Assembly (NCBI RefSeq): GCF_041381155.1 | Contig: NC_091143.1 | Location: forward strand, 29,699,331 to 29,763,330 | Direction of reading: 5' to 3' | Source of the DNA: Argopecten irradians | Taxonomy: Eukaryota; Mollusca; Bivalvia; Pectinida; Pectinidae | Length of the DNA: 64,000 nucleotides | Part shown: positions 10,641 through 22,424 of the stretch, in pieces | Layout of the letters: the number at the start of each line of letters is the position of its first letter | How positions within the stretch are numbered: position 1 is the first letter of the stretch | Notes under the pieces: model-generated | What the model saw: the letters and a program-made list of their open reading frames with translations, nothing else | Databases searched by the model: none | Told to the model about the DNA's origin: nothing | Position numbers and translations under genes: made by a program

Positions 10641-12850
10641 TTTGAAAGATATTCTTAATTTTCATTACAGGTAAACAACCATAGCCATTCCGGGACGGCT
10701 TCCTCTTCCAACAATGGCAATGGCCATGATTTTATTCTCGTAAACATACAAACAGTAGTGTAGAGAATATATAAACAGGACACATACATGTAAACAGCAT
10801 TTGAAATAGTACAGAACATGTTAGAATATACATAGGATATACTGGTTTTATTAATGAACTAAATTAAATCTTTCTTTTTTATTAATTATAAATTTCGTAA
10901 GTACATAAGTTCATTGTTGACTACATAATTTAAAAGAGCACGTGCTATATATATATATACCTCATTCATGCCATTGGCCGAAATAAATATGGAATTGTAT
11001 TATGGGTAACTAGTGATCACATGAGTATGTGTTTACTTCCAAACATAGTGATTTCTCTGATCTGGTATCTAGTTTATATAATTTGGCCTTTTGACGAAGA
11101 TCTTATTTTCTCTTTGTTATATAAATATATATTTAGAATTCTACAAATATAGCCGGGAGTAGCCGATCTTCGCTGATCCTAGATAAGACGGTTAGACCTA
11201 TTTAATTGGCCAATTCGCATTATATCATTTATTTACAAGACGTGGAAATGTCATTTTTATAGCTCATTTCAGTTCATTATTTATAGTAAAACAGTATATA
11301 TGTGTAAGTCAAAATGATATGCATGCAATATTAATACCTTTTTGGAGTCTAAATATATTCAAATAAATCAATTTTTCCGAAGAAATGGCAAGCACACTAT
11401 CGCCATATTTGGAAGTAAACACACTATCACGTGATCACTAGTTACCCATAATACAATTGTATATTCCGGCCAATGGCATGAATGAGGTATAAGCACGTGA
11501 TCTTTTTTTACGACGTTTTTACTACAAAAATTAGATGCAGATATATCCCGAGTTTGGAGCTAAAACCGCGTCCCGGGAGGATGTTTGAGTCCAAAGGTTG
11601 AATCTGGCCATTAAGACCGTAACAAAAATCCGTTGTGCCTTTATAAAAGTGTATCGATGGATGTAAATATTTATGTATATATATGGACAGAGCAAGCTAA
11701 CAAGTAAAGCTGGTTTCCCAATGTGTATTTTGTACCTGTACGCTGTGACCTTTATGGCTTTTAAATTACGTAACTGGTATTTTTCGTGATTCGCAAGAAA
11801 ATAAAACATGAAAAAATCATTGTTTTGCATTTTTCATTCATTCTTTTAATATAGTATAGTACGGTATGTACCACATCAACTTCGCTAGCCAAGGGTTAGA
11901 ACGAATATACATGTACGTACCCGGCCTACTATACCTTTCGGCCGGGTACGAATTGGTCCCTATGTGTCGTAGTGGAGCACTGCCTCCGAAAATCACTCGG
12001 GCACAGTTTTCCATTCTTTTTTGCAGGTTTCCAATTATTTTATGCGAATACATGCATTTACATATTATTTTTGTCCAAAACAAACATAACTATCATTCTT
12101 AATATCTACTGTACCGCTCACAAGATGTCAAAGTCACAATTTGTGGACTTGTCGTATATGTATTATGTAAAAAAATAATGCCTCGATGAGAATTTGATAT
12201 TTTATGTGGTTCAGTTTTATTGCCTAGTAGGTCAGCGATATCAAACAAGTACAATAAAATGCAAACAGACGTTTTATAATGGTTTGCATAATCATTACTT
12301 TGCTCCATTAGCAGTAATAGGCACCAATTGTAGCTCTAAAGACGACACCATTTTCTGTCTAAAAGTCTTTTGAGCTACAATATTGCAGCTAGCCAAGGGT
12401 ATTAAGTTCGATTCTCTGTAGTAGAAAGAGAAGCGGACCAATACCCTTGGCTAGCGAAGTTGGTACCACATGGAAATGGTACAAATGCTTATCCACAAAA
12501 CACACACACCGCTTTTAAACGAACTCACAGTTACATATATTAATAAATGATTATGGCCAAGAGGATGGAAATTCGTTGTACAAAGCAGTGTCGTTCTGCA
12601 CTCCTTACTTCCTCAGCTCGGACTAACAGATACGTACACGCAGACTACAAGTGCGTGGCCGGAATGTGCATGATCACAATTTTTAATTTTGAAATCAAAT
12701 AAATAAAAAACCTGAATTAACAAAATCAACGTCGATCTTACATCGTGCTTTATGAAAGGATGGCCTTTGATTTCCACTTTCAAGACCAGATGTCGAAATC
12801 TTTTTGTTAAGTTGTCGACATCAAAATATGACAAGTCGGTGTCAAACGAT
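9790..12850. repeat. Copy 1 of a large duplicated segment
   Basis: From CAATTGAGCGCTATTATTT at about 9793 to the GTCGACATC region at about 12.8 kb, the order and sequence are repeated at 14.56-18.04 kb with high identity. The order is the LINE C 3' end, then a CACGTGCTATATAT region, then GTTACCCATAATACAATTG, then a CCCGGGAGGATGTTTGAG region, then the TTCGCTAGCCAAGGG element, then a CACCGCTTTTAAACGAA region. Copy 1 has about 330 bp (10.53-10.85 kb) that copy 2 lacks, and a longer version of the TTCGCTAGCC element. Confidence 0.85.
11878..12461. mobile_element. Terminal-inverted-repeat element, long form (AACTTCGCTAGCCAAGGG)
   Basis: A 584-bp element bounded by AACTTCGCTAGCCAAGGG and its complement, CCCTTGGCTAGCGAAGTT. 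The right half contains the complete 80-bp hairpin seen alone in copy 2 (17596-17675). The interior has no convincing protein, although a minus-strand stretch (NLQKRMENCARVIFG, about 12.03 kb) faintly resembles a LINE C-terminus. Confidence 0.65.
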
Positions 12851-12859
12851 TAATCGTCA

Positions 12860-13576
12860 AGTTACCGACTTAATAATTATACCGAATACATAATTATCTT
12901 GGAATCATTGTGTTGGCAGGTACATGTGGTAAGTCGACATATTCTTCTGTTTATATCGACATCTCCCAATATGATGTTGACATCATGCCTTAATTATGTT
13001 GACATCATTAACACAGTGTATGAACGGAAGTGTATAGTATTTTTTAAATTTCGTAGTTGCGAGTCTGTATAGCGGTACTCGGTCACTTGCTAAGACAAAT
13101 GAAAAAACGGATAGTGGATATTTTTTGCCAATTTTATTGATTCTATACGATTTTGCTGTAATCTAAAGTTATAAACGGCGTCATGGATAGCAATTTGAAC
13201 TTCCAGTGTCTAATGAAGTTTTGAGTGTTAACCAGCATTAACATTTCAGACACTTTTCGTGAGTTGATCTGCAGTTCATCACCGAAGAATTGAGACACCC
13301 GCCTAATATTTTGCACTAATTTAAGGTATTCTGTCTGGTTTTCATTATTTCAAGCACCATCTAAGGTTTTATAAATGAATCCAACAATATAAAACACATA
13401 AATACATATTAATGGACACAATATCTTTGACTTAATCGTATTTTGAAGTTGTAGGATGATCAGTTAAAATTGTATAGTCACTTGCATTGTTTTGAAACTG
13501 CGATGTATAGTTGCTTGCGAGGGCACTTGTATAGTCGCTTGTTATAAAGAGGAAATATATTCCGAGGACGTCTATA
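12860..13576. other. Non-coding interval between copy 1 and the Penelope-like fragment
   Basis: AT-rich, with several GTCGACAT/ATGTTGACATC words at 12.94-13.02 kb that are partly palindromic. No coding frame can be supported. The duplicated segment ends near its left side. Confidence 0.4.
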
Positions 13577-14160
13577 ATGTTAAACATATTTGTAGTTACG
13601 AATAATACAGATATTTGGTGTTTTAGAATGAAATTGATTTCATCTAACAAGAAAATAATAAATTGCAAGCGTCAACCTAAGAACCTTAAACGTATTTTAT
13701 GTGCGTCAAAATTTGATTCGAAAATTCAAGATACTTCTGTCACTAAATGTATGCAAAAGCGTTGCAAAACATGTGATATTATTATAGAGTGTAAAAATTA
13801 TACATTCAAAAATGGTTTTAATTTCAAAATTAAAACTAATATGAATTGTACATCCAAAAATGTCATATACGCACTTATTTGTAGCAAATGCTCAGTTTTT
13901 TATATTGGTCAGACAGGAATGGAATTGAGAAAGAGAGTTACATTACACCGACAACAAACCAAAACAGACCATCTCAGATATTTAACAGTAAACGAACATT
14001 GTCATATGTGTGCTAATGATAACTTTTTTTATTTTACCAATATATCAAATGTCTAATTCAGATCTTTTAAAAAGAGAAAATAAAGAAATGTATTTCATTC
14101 AACTTATGAAACCTGTGTTAAATTCAGAACGGGACAAAGGAACTTCATATTAGTTTTTAT
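13577..14160 (+). pseudogene. Penelope-like element C-terminal GIY-YIG endonuclease fragment
   Basis: A 159-residue frame contains the linker zinc-finger-like segment (CMQKRCKTCDIII, then NCTSKNVIYALIC) and the GIY-YIG core (VIY then VFYIGQTGMELRKRVTLHRQQ), the arrangement found downstream of RT in Penelope-like retroelements. After a stop at 14056 the family's C-terminus (LLKRENKEMYFIQLMKPVLNSE) continues in another frame to about 14153. No RT domain is visible upstream, so this is a 5'-truncated, frameshifted copy. It lies between the two copies of the duplicated segment. Confidence 0.85.
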
Positions 14161-14222
14161 TTTGTTCTCATGTTTTTGTTAGTTTCTTCCAAAACCATTC
14201 ACAATATCTTTATGTACCATGT

Positions 14223-14330
14223 CATGACGTAATCTGACTATGACGTCATGGTACTATGACGTCATGTTTTACAAATAAAGAATTCAAACCCCTGAAGACC
14301 GGCATGAGCCGAAAAAGCGCTAGGGAGGAA
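14223..14330 (+). other. Penelope-like 3' region with TGACGTCAT repeats and a hammerhead-like core
   Basis: Three TGACGTCATG-type words (14223-14262) are followed by CCTGAAGA, a short GGC/GCC hairpin with an ATGA loop, and GAAA (14291-14315). This resembles the CUGANGA - stem II - GAAA core of hammerhead ribozymes, which are known in Penelope-like elements. Stems I and III cannot be assigned confidently by eye. Confidence 0.5.
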
Positions 14331-14557
14331 AAAACTGTTTTATAGTTGTGTTTTCTTTTTATGTATAATGTATTATATATATCTGTCCTTATTCATGGTC
14401 AAACTTTCAAATCTTTATTTTTCCGTTAATTCTTTATTTCTAGGTCACAGGAACTCGCCTACCACCTGTGCTACAAAACTGAGAAAACCTAATTGTAAAT
14501 TTATTCTTATATTTTAAATCTAAAATTACTACCTTGTGTAAAAATTATTTTGGTACC

Positions 14558-15292
14558 AAACAATTGAGCGCTATTATTTAAAATCTTCTAAACTGCTATT
14601 TGGTTTGAAAAAAAAGTACACCAATTTACATGGTTTATGGCGAACTGGGTACTAGACCACTTATGACATTAAAATAAAGATGATTAATTATTGGTCAAAT
14701 ATGATTCTATCTAAAGAAACTGAATTAACTGTTGTGGTGTATAGTATGTTATATCATGTTTTTGTAAATGAAAACGGAGTAGCTCCGGGCCGTAGTTCCA
14801 TACTTAACTTGTGTACAAATTATTTTAAACGAATGTGGTCTGATGTATATATGGCACTCTCAGTTCAAACACAATTTGAATCCAAAATGGGTTAAAACTC
14901 AAGCAAATATTATGTGAACAATACTTACAAAAATAGAATAATGACATGTTTTGTTCCTCAAAGTCAATTTGCTATAGAATATACAAAAACGAATGTTATT
15001 TTGAAAAATATTTTGATATATTAAATGATACTAAAAGAATTTTAATATGTAAATTTAGAATAGGTAATCATAAATTCATTGTGGAGTCTGGTAGATGGAT
15101 TAATATGAATTATCAAGATAGAATTTGTACTTGTTGTGATACTAATGATATTGGTGATGAATTCCATTATTTATTAAAGTGTCCGTTTTTGACCTTAGAA
15201 AGGAAATTTATTACACCAGAAAATATCATAAAATTTTCACAGCTTCTGAACTCAAAGGATATAAAAATAATGAGAAATTTATGTAAATTTTA
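14558..15292 (+). pseudogene. Second copy of the LINE C C-terminal region
   Basis: Frames at 14680-14895 and 14946-15293 match those at 9911-10126 and 10177-10434 almost residue for residue (INYWSNMILSKE, NRIMTCFVPQ, CDTNDIGDEFHYLLKCP). They carry a better zinc-knuckle (ICTCCDTND) than copy 1 (IYTYCDTND). Stops between the pieces are shared, so both copies descend from an already broken LINE. Confidence 0.85.
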
Positions 15293-15536
15293 ACTTATAC
15301 TTATAAATCCTTGAATATACAAAGGATATACTGTTTTTTATGAACTGAATTAAATCTGTCTTGTTTAATAATGATAAATTTCGTAAGTGAAATAAGTTCA
15401 TTGTTGACTACATAATTTAAAAGAGCACGTGCTATATATATATATATACCTCATTCATGTCATTGGCCGAAATAAATAAGAAATTGTATTATGGGTAACT
15501 AGTGATCACATGAGTATGTGTTTACTTCCAAACATA

Positions 15537-15694
15537 TAGAGATTGAACAGTGTTTTGATTGCGTTAAAGGTGGTATGAACGCAATGGGATACAGACATAT
15601 TCAATGTAGCGCGTTAGCGCTACATGTAGAATATGTCTGTATCCCATTGCGTTCATACCACCTTTAACGCAATCAAAACACTGTTCAATCTATA
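15537..15694. repeat. Long near-perfect palindrome (about 75-bp arms)
   Basis: The left arm runs from AGATTGAACAGTGTTTTGAT to ACAGACATATTC. The right arm is its complement, with a tiny central loop at GCGCGTTAGCGC (about 15615). It starts the 1.16-kb insertion specific to copy 2. Such a sequence would form a strong cruciform or hairpin RNA. No protein is encoded. Confidence 0.85.
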
Positions 15695-16698
15695 TATATT
15701 TACATAAATAAATCTACCTTTACGTACAATTTAAAACGGTGATGGTTGCTAAGTTGGGTAACTACGGTAGTCAGGATGACCGAAGATATAGTTCCGATTG
15801 TTGAATGTTATAGCTGCAGTTTGGTTTGAAATACAACAATGACACTTTTCAATTATTTTCAACATATATTTTTTTTCATTTGATAATATATATTAATAAT
15901 GTCCGTTTCGAATAATATTGAGATAACCAAGGCGGAACGACTACCGGTATGTATCGTTGTCAGGGTAGTATGATGCGGTCCGAAGTGAAGCGAGCCGCCA
16001 TATTTGATTTTCAACCAAGGAAAGTGACTGTGATAAAGCCTATTGATGGTATGACCGTTGAGCTGCTGAATGTTTGTCATGTATGTATCGTTCTAAGAAT
16101 GCGATATACACTAAATTCTTCGCAGTCATGACTTTTATTTTATTGTACGGAGGATAGACAAGTGTTTGCGTGTGTGTAGGCCTATTTTGAATGCAAAGAC
16201 GGGGCCATTTAAGCTGATGATACTGTTTCGGATAGGCTACCTGTAATGTTTTTTTTCTGGAAACCTGTATATGATCTGTTAACCTATTGTTCGCTTAGAC
16301 GCTCCCAGAATTATTCACCGACAATCAGATGTTCTGTATATTTAGGTGAGATGAGTGACCGTACACACATGTATATCTGACGTAACTATGGGATTCCCCG
16401 AACATTCCTGAGGAAAGCCCCCCGGTTGTAGCCCCGACCAGCGATTCATTTTGTAGTTTATTACCGTTACAATGCTTGAACACATGTTTTGTTTTGATGT
16501 CAAATACATATTTAATTGGATCTAATAAAAACTCTTTATTGTTATTTTAAAATCCGTCAACTTTAAATGACGCAAAATCTTATCGAAGCGTGAACTAGAA
16601 GTAGTCCGAACCTGCACTGCGTTTGTATTCATACGTCATTGCGTTTACGCTAATTTGAACGCAACTCCCCTCCCGTTGACTATATAGGGGCATATGTA
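15695..16698. mobile_element. Remainder of the copy-2-specific insertion
   Basis: Absent from copy 1, where CCAAACATAGTGATTTC is continuous. In copy 2 that sequence is split by this block plus the palindrome, with a few bases (ATA/TATA) repeated at both joins. I see no transposase. Words from the palindrome (CATTGCGTT, GAACGCAA) recur near its right end at 16.64 kb. Its class is unknown. Confidence 0.6.
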
Positions 16699-17595
16699 AA
16701 TATAGTGATTTCTCTGATTTGGTATTTAGTTTATATAATTTGGCCTTTTGAAGAAGATCTTATTTTCTCTGTGTTATATGTATCTGTTAAGAAACCGAAA
16801 GCAGGTAATAATACATTGTATATATAAATATAAATTTAGAATTCTACGAATATAACCGGGAGTAGCCGATCTTCGCTGATCCTAGATAAGACGGTTAGAC
16901 CTATTTAATTGGCCAATTCGCATTACATCATTTATTTACAAGACGTGGAAATGTCATTTTTTTTTTAGCTCATTTCAGTTCATTATTTATAGTAAGACAG
17001 TATATATGTGCAATTCAAAATGATATGCATGCAATATTAATACCTTTTTTGGAGTCTAAATATATTCAAATAAATCATTTTTTCCGAAGAAATGGCAAGC
17101 ACACTATCACCATATTTGGAAGTAAACACACTATCACGTGATCACTAGTTACCCATAATACAATTGTATATTCCGGCCAATGGCATGAATGAGGTATAAG
17201 CACGTGATCTTTTTTACGACTTTTTACTACAAAAATTAGATGTAGATATATCCCGAGTTTGGAGCTAAAACCGCGTCCCGGGAGGATGTTTGAGTTCAAA
17301 GGTTGAATCTGGCCATTAAGACCGTAACAACAATTCGTTGTGCCTTTATAAAAGTGTATCGATGGATGTAAATATTTATGTATATATATGGACAGAGCAA
17401 GCTAACAAGTAAAGCTGGTTTCCCAATGTGTATTTTGTACCTGTACGCTGTGACCTTTATGGCTTTTAAATTACGTAACTGGTATTTTTCGTGATTCGCA
17501 AGAAAATAAAACATGAAAAAATCATTGTTTTGCATTTTTCATTCATTCTTTTAATATAGTATAGTACGGTATGTACCACATCAACTTCGCTAGCC

Positions 17596-17675
17596 AACTT
17601 CGCTAGCCAAGGGTATTAAGTCCGATTCTCTGTAGTAGAAAGAGAAGCGGACCAATACCCTTAGCTAGCGAAGTT
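17596..17675. mobile_element. 80-bp hairpin form of the AACTTCGCTAGCC element
   Basis: Arms AACTTCGCTAGCCAAGGGTA and the complement enclose a short loop (GATTCTCTGTAGTAGAAAGA). An extra AACTTCGCTAGCC lies directly before it. It is the miniature counterpart of 11878-12461. Confidence 0.75.
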
Positions 17676-18040
17676 GGTACCACAAGGACTTGGTACAAAT
17701 ACTTATCTACAAAACACACACACCGCTTTTAAACGAAATTTCAACCTACGGTTATATATATTAATAAATGATTATGGCCAAGAGGATGGAAATTCGTTGT
17801 ACAAAGCAGTGTCGTTCTGCACTCCTCACTTCCTCAGCTCGGACTAACAGCTGCGTGGCCGGAATGTGCAGGATCACAATTTTTAATTTTGAAATCAAAT
17901 AAATAAAAAACCTGAATTGACAAAATCAATGTCGATCTTACACCATGCTTTATGAAAGGATGGCCTTTGATTTCCACTTTGAGGACCAGATGTCGACATC
18001 TTTTTGTTTAGATGTCGATATCAATATGACTAGTCGGTGT

Positions 18041-18765
18041 CACACCCGAGCATAAAAATATGGAAGCGTATATTGGTCACCTGTTGTAAAGTTAATAACT
18101 AGAAGTAGCATTGTAGACAAGTCTACTTTCCGAGTAAGATATGACCTTGACGCATTAACATTTGACGACTTGTCGATATTTTTGTCAACAAACCGACTTT
18201 TACATTTGCAAAAGTTGAGAACAAAATGACATCAATTTCTTCAACATTCTCATATTTCGACATTGAACTAGAAATACCGATTTTACGTTGTTCCGTCCAG
18301 CATAATTAATTTCAAATGTCGACAAAAGAGAATGTGTCGTTACAGTTTTTAAAACAAGTCGTTTTATTTTAATATTGTCTTTCTTACTTGTTTATTAAAA
18401 ATACAACTATAAAATCATTTACGTGTTGAGTTGTTTCTAAACGTAACACAGTTATTTATCTACAGTTTGTCACGAGGAAAGTGAGCTTGATAACTTTCCT
18501 GTTATTGAGATTGATTAGTTCAAGTAAATGTCAACTTTACCTGAATTTACCAATGAAATTAAACATGTCTATATTAAGTTAAGTAAACATGTCAGATTAA
18601 ACGTGGCCGTGTTTTTCCCATGTCATGTTATAGTTGGAAGCTGTAGACATTAGGACATTCACCATGCAGTCACCAATCTTGAGTCTGATATCATTGGTAA
18701 GAATATTCACTTTTCATTTCTATGTCCTTATCTCATTTGGTCTATTGTATTATGATTTTTTATAA
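18041..18765. other. Non-coding interval before the integrase pseudogene
   Basis: AT-rich with scattered GTCGACA words (18.18-18.32 kb). A short ATG-led stretch at 18664 is followed by a GTAAGA donor-like site at about 18697, which could be a small 5' exon of the integrase gene. I cannot confirm that. Confidence 0.35.
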
Positions 18766-19950
18766 ATGCATGTAGTGTATATACTACAGACGATTTCAGA
18801 ACTCAATGGATTAATGTACACGGTAAAGAAGATATGTGGCTTTCTGTTATGCACACATGGGGTCATTGTCAGTATTGAAAGCATAAAACGCATCAAAAGA
18901 CGACTGGGATTGAAAACAAATATGTGTGAATGTCCTTTGGATGTGATTGTAGAAAAAATATTAACGTTGCGTAAAGAAGGATATTCAAATCTCGGATACA
19001 GATCCATGTGGCGTATGCTGAATGTATTTCATAGAATACGTGCTACACAACAAACGTCCGTAATTGTCTTTCCATAATTGACGAACAGGGTGTTTACCGG
19101 AGGTCAAGAAGGCGTTTACACCGAAGGCAATACAGTGTTGAAGGACCTAATTTTCTTATGCACATTGACGGATATGACAAGTTAAAACCGTTCGGGGTAG
19201 CGATACATGGTACTATTGACGGATTCTCACGGAAAATACTTTGGTTAAAATCTGGTTTATCGAATAATAACCCGAAAGATGTTGCTTATTTTTACCTTGC
19301 ATATCTGAAAAGTACAAAGAAACTACCGACAATGATCAGGAGCAATAGAGGAACTGAAAATGTGCTTGTTCGTGACTTGCAAATATGTCTCCGTATGCAC
19401 CACAGAGATCATTATAGAGGCGTGAACAGTTTCCTGGTTGGAAGGTCCAGTGGTAACCAAAGGATCGAAGGGTTATGGGGAGCATTGCGCCTCTCTTTCA
19501 CCGACTTTTGGAAAGCAAAATTTGAGGGCATGAAGGATATGGGTATATTTGATGATGGCAATGTACTTCATATTGAATGTCTTAGGTACTGCTACATGAA
19601 TATAATTCAGAACCAGCTGGATGTGTTTATGCAAACCTGGAACTCGCATCGAATAAGATCACAACGTGACGTAACAAACGTTCATGGTATACCGGTTGTC
19701 TATACCATCAGCCTGAATTGTTTGGAACCTCAGACTATTCCTGTGAGTTACCTTGCTCAGAGGAAACAGTTGATGAACTAATGGACGAATTTACTGAAGA
19801 ATACCCAACACATAGTTGTTCTTATGAATGGTCTTGCAACATCTAAGTGGTATGCATCCAGACCAAATTCACATTATTGAAAGCATGGCAGATGCTGATG
19901 AAATGTTTACAGCACTGGTGCACTCTTGCGATGTGATTAACCGACATTGA
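18766..19950 (+). pseudogene. DDE integrase-core (rve-like) transposase pseudogene
   Basis: The first part (18766-19077) has a helix-turn-helix-like segment (SIESIKRIKRRLGLK) and NLGYRSMWRMLN. After a single frameshift near 19.05 kb the frame continues with DEQGVYRRSRRRLHRRQYSV into the catalytic core (19158-19781): HIDGYDKLKPFGVAIHGTID with the first Asp (residue 4), RSNRGTENV, and SSGNQRIEGLW with the Glu (residue 104). The second catalytic Asp is Asn (residue 63), so it should be inactive even without the shift. The C-terminal tail (MHPDQIHIIESMADADEMF) follows in another frame to about 19.95 kb. The family is an IS3/retroviral-type integrase common in mollusc and fish genomes; function as a host gene is not supported. 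Confidence 0.8.
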
Positions 19951-21331
19951 CACATTCATATCATGAATATTATGGGACTCCCTTCAGGCATTGACGTTAT
20001 TCGTCTGATGTTTCGGTAACATTGCTGAAGTCGTTGAGATATGTTTGACATATTATCTGCAAACTAAGCCGTTATTACCATCATGTTTTTAAATTGGCAA
20101 TTGTGTTCGACAAAAATGTTAAATTGGTACCATACAATCGTTGGACATGACAATATTACAACAAAACAAGCATATGAGGTTGTGTGGTGTTTTATTTCAA
20201 TTTCGTTAAGTGGGTTCTACAATCTAGAGATTTCTTGAAACTAATTGCATGTAATCTTATCATTATTTCAAACTTAAGCACAAACCAAAATATATCATAA
20301 GCAGTTCTATGAATCAAACGGATCCAGCAACTATTTTTTAAAATAAAAAATTACTTTTAAATAATTAATTATGTGTATACTTTTAAGGATATGAGAATAA
20401 ATCCTGTACGTAGCCAGAAATTTTCGTGCGGATATTTTCGGGATTTTGCGGAACATGGGGTGTGGTCACAAAAATTTCACCCACAAAATAATTAGTGGCA
20501 GAAAAAATATATATACTCTTACAGTCAATCACAAAATTTCTATCAGCTGAAATTTTATTTTCTCATTTTAATCAGAAAATATTGATTTACAGAAGTTCAG
20601 GCCTGCAAAATATAACTTGCTACTTGGTATTAGACTCGGATTCAAAAGCGAATATATTAAACTATTTTTTTTTGTCAAATCCTATCAATCAACAGAGAAA
20701 TTAAATCATGCAAGAAGAATTTCAATAACAAACATAATAAATCAGGTTAACAGCACCTTCAAATAAATCATTATTTACCAAATATCCTAAAGACTTTAAT
20801 CTAAAACTTTCAAACCGTAATAATTGCAATTATCTGAAATTTCAATTACTAAATTAGAGTCAGTGAAAGTTGCTACTGAAATCAGCTATGCAGATTTTGT
20901 GAGACTAAGGTACTTATTTATGAGAAAATAATACTATTTTAATTGAAAAATTTAAATAACGCAGAATCACTCATTTCTATTTATCATATTAATTTTGATG
21001 ATTAAGCCATTTCCATTTAGTTTTTATTCCCTTTCTGATTTAATAGAATTTGCCTTTTGACCCTGGATATATATATGTATTTTTTGTGAAAAAGAAGATT
21101 TAGAAGGCATTTAATCTGAATAATCTAAAATTCAATTTAATATCACAGAAATAAATAACTAATAAAAAAAAATAAAAATCAGCAGGTAGTTGAACTGTTT
21201 TTCTTCTTCTGGTATTTAATTCCATTTCATCCTTCGTAAACTAGTTAGTGCAAAATGGGTCAGGTGGGTATTATTTTCACATTTATAAATATAAACACTC
21301 AAAGGGATAAAAAATAGGTAACACATCTAGG
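19951..21331. other. AT-rich intergenic stretch
   Basis: No coding frame longer than about 70 codons, and none recognisable. Dominated by A/T runs. Nothing further can be supported. Confidence 0.5.
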
Positions 21332-22424
21332 TATCATATTGTACCCAAGAGGTCATATCTGATATGTTGTTTATCACATTGTACCCCAGAGGTCATATCT
21401 GATATGTTGTTTATCACATTGTACCCAAGAGGTCATCTCTGATATGTTGTTTATCACATTGTACCCCAGAGGTCATATCTGATATGTTGTTTATCACATT
21501 GTACCCCAGAGGTCATCTCTGATATGTTGTTTATCACATTGTACCCCAGAGGTCATATCTGATATGTTGTTTATCACATTGTACCCCAGAGGTCATCTCT
21601 GATATGTTGTTTATCACATTGTACCCCAGAGGTCATCTCTGATATGTTGTTTATCATATTGTACCCAAGAGGTCATATCTGATATGTTGTTTATCACATT
21701 GTACCCCAGAGGTCATCTCTGATATGTTGTTTATCACATTGTACCCCAGCGGTCATCTCTGATATGTTGTTTATCACATTGTACCCCAGAGGTCATCTCT
21801 GATATGTTGTTTATCACATTGTACCCCAGAGGTCATCTCTGATATGTTGTTTTTCACATTGTACCCCAGAGGTCATATCTGATATGTTGTTTATCACATC
21901 GTACCCCAGAGGTCATATCTGATATGTTGTTTATCATTTTGTACCCCAGAGGTCATATCTGATATGTTGTTTATCACATTATACCCAAGAGGTCATCTCT
22001 GATATGTTGTTTATCACATTGTACCCCAGAGGTCATCTCTGATATGTTGTTTATCATATTGTACCCCAGAGGTCATCTCTGATATGTTGTTTATCACATT
22101 GTACCCCAGAGGTCATCTCTGATATGTTGTTTATCATATTGTACCCCAGAGGTCATATCTGATATGTTGTTTATCATATTGTACCCCAGAGGTCATCTCT
22201 GATATGTTGTTTATCATATTGTACCCCAGAGATCATCTCCGATATTTTGTTTAATATCACATTGTACCCCAGAGGTCATATCTGATATGTTTTTATCACA
22301 TTGTACCCAAGAGGTCATCTCTGATATGTTGTTTATCACATTGTACCCCAGAGGTCATCTCTGATATGTTGTTTATCACATTGTACCCCAGAGGTCATAT
22401 CTGATATGTTGTTTATCACAGTCA
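21332..22424 (+). repeat. 40-bp satellite array, about 27 copies
   Basis: The unit GATATGTTGTTTATCACATT followed by GTACCCCAGAGGTCATMTCT repeats every 40 bp with very few changes. Two sub-types alternate irregularly (CATATCT and CATCTCT), with occasional CCCAAGA and TCATATT variants. Two length variants sit near the right end at about 22.24-22.30 kb. High uniformity suggests recent expansion or homogenisation. There is no coding potential. Confidence 0.95.

Larger units (their letters stand above)
14558..18040. repeat. Copy 2 of the large duplicated segment
   Basis: It repeats 9.79-12.85 kb in the same orientation. Relative to copy 1 it lacks about 330 bp after the LINE, carries an extra 1.16 kb at 15537-16698 that begins with a long palindrome, and has only the 80-bp form of the TTCGCTAGCC element. 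Small substitutions throughout show the duplication is not brand new. Confidence 0.85.

Noticed and set aside
11531..11830. Frame MQNNDFFMFYFLANHEK..., present in both duplicated copies (also 17296-17535)
   Set aside because: Its conservation is explained by the duplication. The second copy differs in length, and no motif or codon signature supports coding.
21332..22424. CRISPR-like array
   Set aside because: The 40-bp units are contiguous with no unique spacers, and the genome is eukaryotic. It is a satellite.
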